Assembly (NCBI GenBank): GCA_014730235.1
Contig: WJIO01000321.1
Span: forward strand, 1 to 36,321
Source of the DNA: Candidatus Poribacteria bacterium
GTDB lineage: Bacteria > Poribacteria > DTPJ01 > WJIO01
Reading direction: 5' to 3'
DNA: 36,321 nucleotides
Below, in pieces: positions 33,743 to 36,321 of the stretch (within the stretch, counting starts at the first letter, position 1; the number at the start of each line of letters is the position of its first letter). A program made the translations under genes and the position numbers. The notes under the pieces were generated by a model, which was not told the DNA's origin, made no database searches, and worked only from the letters and a program-made list of their open reading frames with translations.

Positions 33743-34831
33743 ATGGCTGTTCTATATGGAAAAGAATATTCTAAAAAAGAGTTAATGGCTAAGATTGGCG
33801 ATATATCTCAGATAGCGGGGGTCAGACTCTATCAATTATCTGATGGAAATCAAAAGGGAACCGATGCAGTGGATTTCAGAACAGGTTCAGGTTTTGCCTT
33901 TACTGTTTTACCTGGGCGGGGACTGGATATATCCTATGCGGAATTTAACGGGCAACCTCTATGCTGGCGTTCTCATACAGGTGAAATAGGTCCAGCGTTC
34001 TATGAACCTGCTGGATTAGGATGGCTGAGAGGCTTCTACGGCGGTCTTTTGGTAACATGTGGCATGACAAATGCGGGTTCACCATGCGTTGATGAAGGTA
34101 AAGAGCTTGGGCTTCATGGTCGTATGTCCTATATCCCGGCTAAAAACGTCTGGGCCGACGGTGAATGGCAGGAAGATGACTATATTATGTGGGTTCAGGG
34201 TAAGGTCCATGAGGCCGTTATGTTCGGTGATAATGTTATACTTACCCGGAAGATATTGGCAAAGATGGGAGAGTCGAAGCTTTATATTCATGACATGGTT
34301 GAAAATAGAGGTTACGAGAGCATTCCCCACATGTATTTGTATCATATAAACGGTGGTTTTCCTGTGGTGGATGAAAACTCCGTCATGCTTTCTCCGACGA
34401 AAACAGCCATTCCCAGGGATGCCGATGCGGAAGTGGATTCCGAAAATTACTTCAAATTTCAGACTCCAACGCCGGAATTCAGTGAAAGGGTTTACTATCA
34501 CGATATGGTTCCGGATTCTGAAGGATATGTTTACTCCGCTTTAGTAAACAAACAGTTTCGACAGGGCCAGGGGTTCGGTTTTTACGTGAAATACTTAAAA
34601 AGCCAGCTTCCCAAATTCGTCCAGTGGAAGATGAATGGTGTTGGCACATATGTTATAGGGATGGAGCCTTCTAACTGCTGGGTGGAGGGTAGAGACAAGG
34701 AAAGGGATCGAGGAACACTTCAGTTCCTTGAAGCTGGTGAAAAGCGGGAATATAATCTGGAGATAGGGGTGCTGGAGTCGAACGAAATGATTGATGACCT
34801 TGAATCGAAAATTAAAGAACAGCTGAAATGA
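33743..34831 (+). CDS. DUF4432 / aldose 1-epimerase-like protein
   Basis: A 362-aa cytoplasmic protein with the galactose mutarotase-like beta-sandwich signature of the DUF4432 family. Visible motifs are FTVLPGRGLDISYAEFNGQP (sugar-site strand), RGFYGGLLVTCGMTNAG, LGLHGRMSYIPAKNV with the family histidine (about 125), HMYLYHINGGFPVVDE and FVQWKMNGVGTYVIGMEPSN with a glutamate in the position of the mutarotase base. Length is usual for the family. No signal peptide. GGAG precedes the ATG. Its substrate is not established for the family; it is often found near carbohydrate or sugar-acid catabolic genes, here convergent with a RuBisCO-like protein. A role in epimerising a sugar or sugar phosphate is inference. 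Confidence 0.88.
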   Translation: MAVLYGKEYSKKELMAKIGDISQIAGVRLYQLSDGNQKGTDAVDFRTGSGFAFTVLPGRGLDISYAEFNGQPLCWRSHTGEIGPAFYEPAGLGWLRGFYGGLLVTCGMTNAGSPCVDEGKELGLHGRMSYIPAKNVWADGEWQEDDYIMWVQGKVHEAVMFGDNVILTRKILAKMGESKLYIHDMVENRGYESIPHMYLYHINGGFPVVDENSVMLSPTKTAIPRDADAEVDSENYFKFQTPTPEFSERVYYHDMVPDSEGYVYSALVNKQFRQGQGFGFYVKYLKSQLPKFVQWKMNGVGTYVIGMEPSNCWVEGRDKERDRGTLQFLEAGEKREYNLEIGVLESNEMIDDLESKIKEQLK

Positions 34832-34865
34832 ATTTTATAGGAGGGGTTACCCCTCCTATAAAATT
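34831..34865. terminator. bidirectional terminator between convergent genes
   Basis: A perfect 16-bp stem with a 3-nt loop: AATTTTATAGGAGGGG (34831-34846) and its complement (34850-34865). A-runs and T-runs flank both sides, so it can terminate the DUF4432 gene rightward and the RuBisCO-like gene leftward. Confidence 0.85.
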
Positions 34866-34877
34866 TATATTTAATCT

Positions 34878-36182
34878 CTACATTATAGCCTGAAGCTCTT
34901 TATAACCTCTTGCATCGGCGAATTTTTTAAGCTCATCGGGTTTTGTTATACCGTCTTTGGTATAGGCCTCCAGAGCTTGATACATAGCTACAGAGCCAGA
35001 TTTGGGATCCATAGGATGATCCAGTATGTTTGATCCGGCCAGAGGTGCTACATCAGGGCCAAAAGCTTGGATATTTACACCTAAATTCGCCGCTCCTAAA
35101 CCTCCGGCTGTGACTGGTAATGTGTCCTTAATATTTCCCAAAGGCTCTTTGAATACTTCATCCAATCTCAACAGAAGCCCGGGATCTCTTGATGCTACGT
35201 GGACGTTAAGCTGTCCCATTACACCTATTTGGAAGTAATCACCGCCGCATAATCTGGTCAATTTGGCCGTAACCACGTCATCGATGCGTCTTGGGCCTGT
35301 GGATAAAGCCGATCTGCCACCGCTGTGAACGTATATAGGAACATTGATATCCGGATCTTCAGCCAGGATCTCCACTGTGCCAAGATTATTGGCCAATATT
35401 GCATTAAACATAACTCCGGTTGCACCATATTCAATAGCCCTTTTGGCCATGTCTTTTATCTTGTCGGGCCTTGCTGTAAGATGCGGAGCATAAATAACTT
35501 TTTTACCTGTTTTGTCCTCCGCCTTCCGCAGAGCTTCTGAAACAAGTCTTACTTTCTTTTCAAAGGGGCAGTATTTGGGATTCATCATTTTTTCGTCATC
35601 TTTTATAAGTACAGCACCGCCTAGAGCCGCCTGATAGCATTTTTCCGCTGATTCTTCTGGTGTAAGGCCGCAGCATGGCTTGATTATTGTTCCCATGACC
35701 GGCATGTTTTCATCAAGACCGATAATTTCTCTGGTGCCTTTGGCCCCAAACTTAGGGCCGGGAAATTTTTCCAGGGCTTTCTCCGGAAGCTGGAAATCCA
35801 GGTACGCCACATTTTCGTAATACACGAATTCCAATATAGGGCCGCCTACCGAAAGCATGGAGATCTGGTAAAACAGGTCTGACTCCATATCCAGATTACC
35901 AAGAGGTGAACGGACATATATTACACCTTCCCCATCTCCGTATTTTTCGATCTTGCTAACATCAGCCCTGGCACTATAAAAAGTATCTGTTGGTGTTTTA
36001 TTACCTATCCATCTTCCTGTTGTTTCTTCTTCAGCGATCTTCTTTGCTGTCTCCACCAGATCCGATTCAGTTTTGATATAATAGGTGAATAATACAGAAT
36101 CATCCGGATCGTGTTGGGAATCCATTTCTATAACTCTCAAAGGTTCACGACCCCTTATTTCCACTGGAACATATTTTTCCAT
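34878..36182 (-). CDS. RuBisCO-like protein (form IV superfamily)
   Basis: A 434-aa protein of the RuBisCO large-chain superfamily, with an N-terminal alpha/beta domain and a C-terminal TIM barrel. Aligned by motif to form I: K168 in GTIIKP matches K175; C170 replaces K177; K194, D196 and E197 in LIKDDE match the carbamylated lysine and metal ligands K201, D203, E204; H286 in VHSGGR matches H294; loop 6 reads MGQLN, so K334 is replaced (Q324). Loss of K177 and K334 rules out normal CO2 fixation, while the retained metal site argues for an enolase-, isomerase- or transcarboxylase-type reaction on a phosphorylated sugar acid. Such roles are known for RuBisCO-like proteins in methionine salvage and apiose/isoapionate breakdown. 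ATG at 36182 with GGAGAC upstream. The final 139 bp of the window hold nothing recognisable. Confidence 0.92.
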   Translation of the reverse strand: MEKYVPVEIRGREPLRVIEMDSQHDPDDSVLFTYYIKTESDLVETAKKIAEEETTGRWIGNKTPTDTFYSARADVSKIEKYGDGEGVIYVRSPLGNLDMESDLFYQISMLSVGGPILEFVYYENVAYLDFQLPEKALEKFPGPKFGAKGTREIIGLDENMPVMGTIIKPCCGLTPEESAEKCYQAALGGAVLIKDDEKMMNPKYCPFEKKVRLVSEALRKAEDKTGKKVIYAPHLTARPDKIKDMAKRAIEYGATGVMFNAILANNLGTVEILAEDPDINVPIYVHSGGRSALSTGPRRIDDVVTAKLTRLCGGDYFQIGVMGQLNVHVASRDPGLLLRLDEVFKEPLGNIKDTLPVTAGGLGAANLGVNIQAFGPDVAPLAGSNILDHPMDPKSGSVAMYQALEAYTKDGITKPDELKKFADARGYKELQAIM

Positions 36183-36321
36183 GATATTGTCTCCATAATT
36201 TGCATGGTTGATCTTGCTTTAGGGCAGGTTTATATATGAAAGTAAATTAACCCGGTTAGTTAAAAACACCGGCTTTTCCGACTTGAGTGTAGAAATGTAA
36301 AAAACATTATCTAATTACTAT

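Noticed and set aside
34878-36182. A true CO2-fixing RuBisCO large subunit.
   Set aside because: The residues equivalent to K177 and loop-6 K334 are replaced by Cys and Gln, and no small subunit or phosphoribulokinase is nearby.

Overview
The window is 36.3 kb of AT-leaning bacterial chromosome with a Gram-negative envelope signature: a TolC-type outer-membrane channel, a lipoprotein signal, and a giant secreted peptidase with a type IX-like C-terminal signal. The mix of a C25 (gingipain-family) peptidase, a Reg_prop beta-propeller lipoprotein, a RuBisCO-like protein, a DUF4432 epimerase-like protein and a DapA-family lyase recalls Poribacteria or neighbouring FCB-type lineages. That assignment is only an inference from family content; no rRNA or other phylogenetic marker was tested.

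Layout. 1-602 (-): 5' part of a DapA-family lyase that runs off the left edge, with a MITE carrying a clean 9-bp target duplication just upstream of it. 1003-6635 (+): a small Spy/LTXXQ-like envelope protein followed by a TolC / MacA / MacB-ATPase / MacB-permease tripartite export operon. 6757-7498 (+): six tRNA genes (Pro, Arg, His, Arg, Lys, Leu). 7709-13724 (+): a protein quality-control operon, tig-clpP-clpX-lon plus an RqcP-like S4 protein. 13825-20121 (+): a 2098-aa C25 peptidase. 20445-24554 (+): a 1369-aa lipoprotein with about 29 propeller blades. 24805-25347 (-): an ECF sigma factor. 25894-32598 (+): the outstanding gene of the window. 33003-33284 (+): an FmdB-type zinc ribbon protein. 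33743-34831 (+): a DUF4432 protein. 34878-36182 (-): a RuBisCO-like protein. Six copies or fragments of one palindromic MITE family and one unrelated MITE sit in the intergenic gaps, most of them around the sigma factor and the large gene.

The key observation is the 2234-aa ORF at 25894-32598. In one uninterrupted reading frame it encodes a complete alpha N-terminal domain, a second shorter alpha/Rpo11-like dimerisation domain, a beta subunit and a beta-prime subunit: a multisubunit-type RNA polymerase core in a single chain. The catalytic NADFDGD triad, both beta-prime zinc sites, the active-site lysines of beta and the clamp coiled coil are present. The alpha CTD and the beta lobes are absent, fork loop 2 is rewritten, and the nearly invariant trigger-loop His is Tyr. 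A divergently transcribed ECF sigma gene lies about 550 bp away. Fusions of rpoB and rpoC are known in a few bacteria, but I know of no described cellular alpha-beta-beta-prime fusion. I infer that this is an accessory, specialised polymerase and that ordinary rpoA/rpoB/rpoC lie elsewhere in the genome; the window cannot show this.
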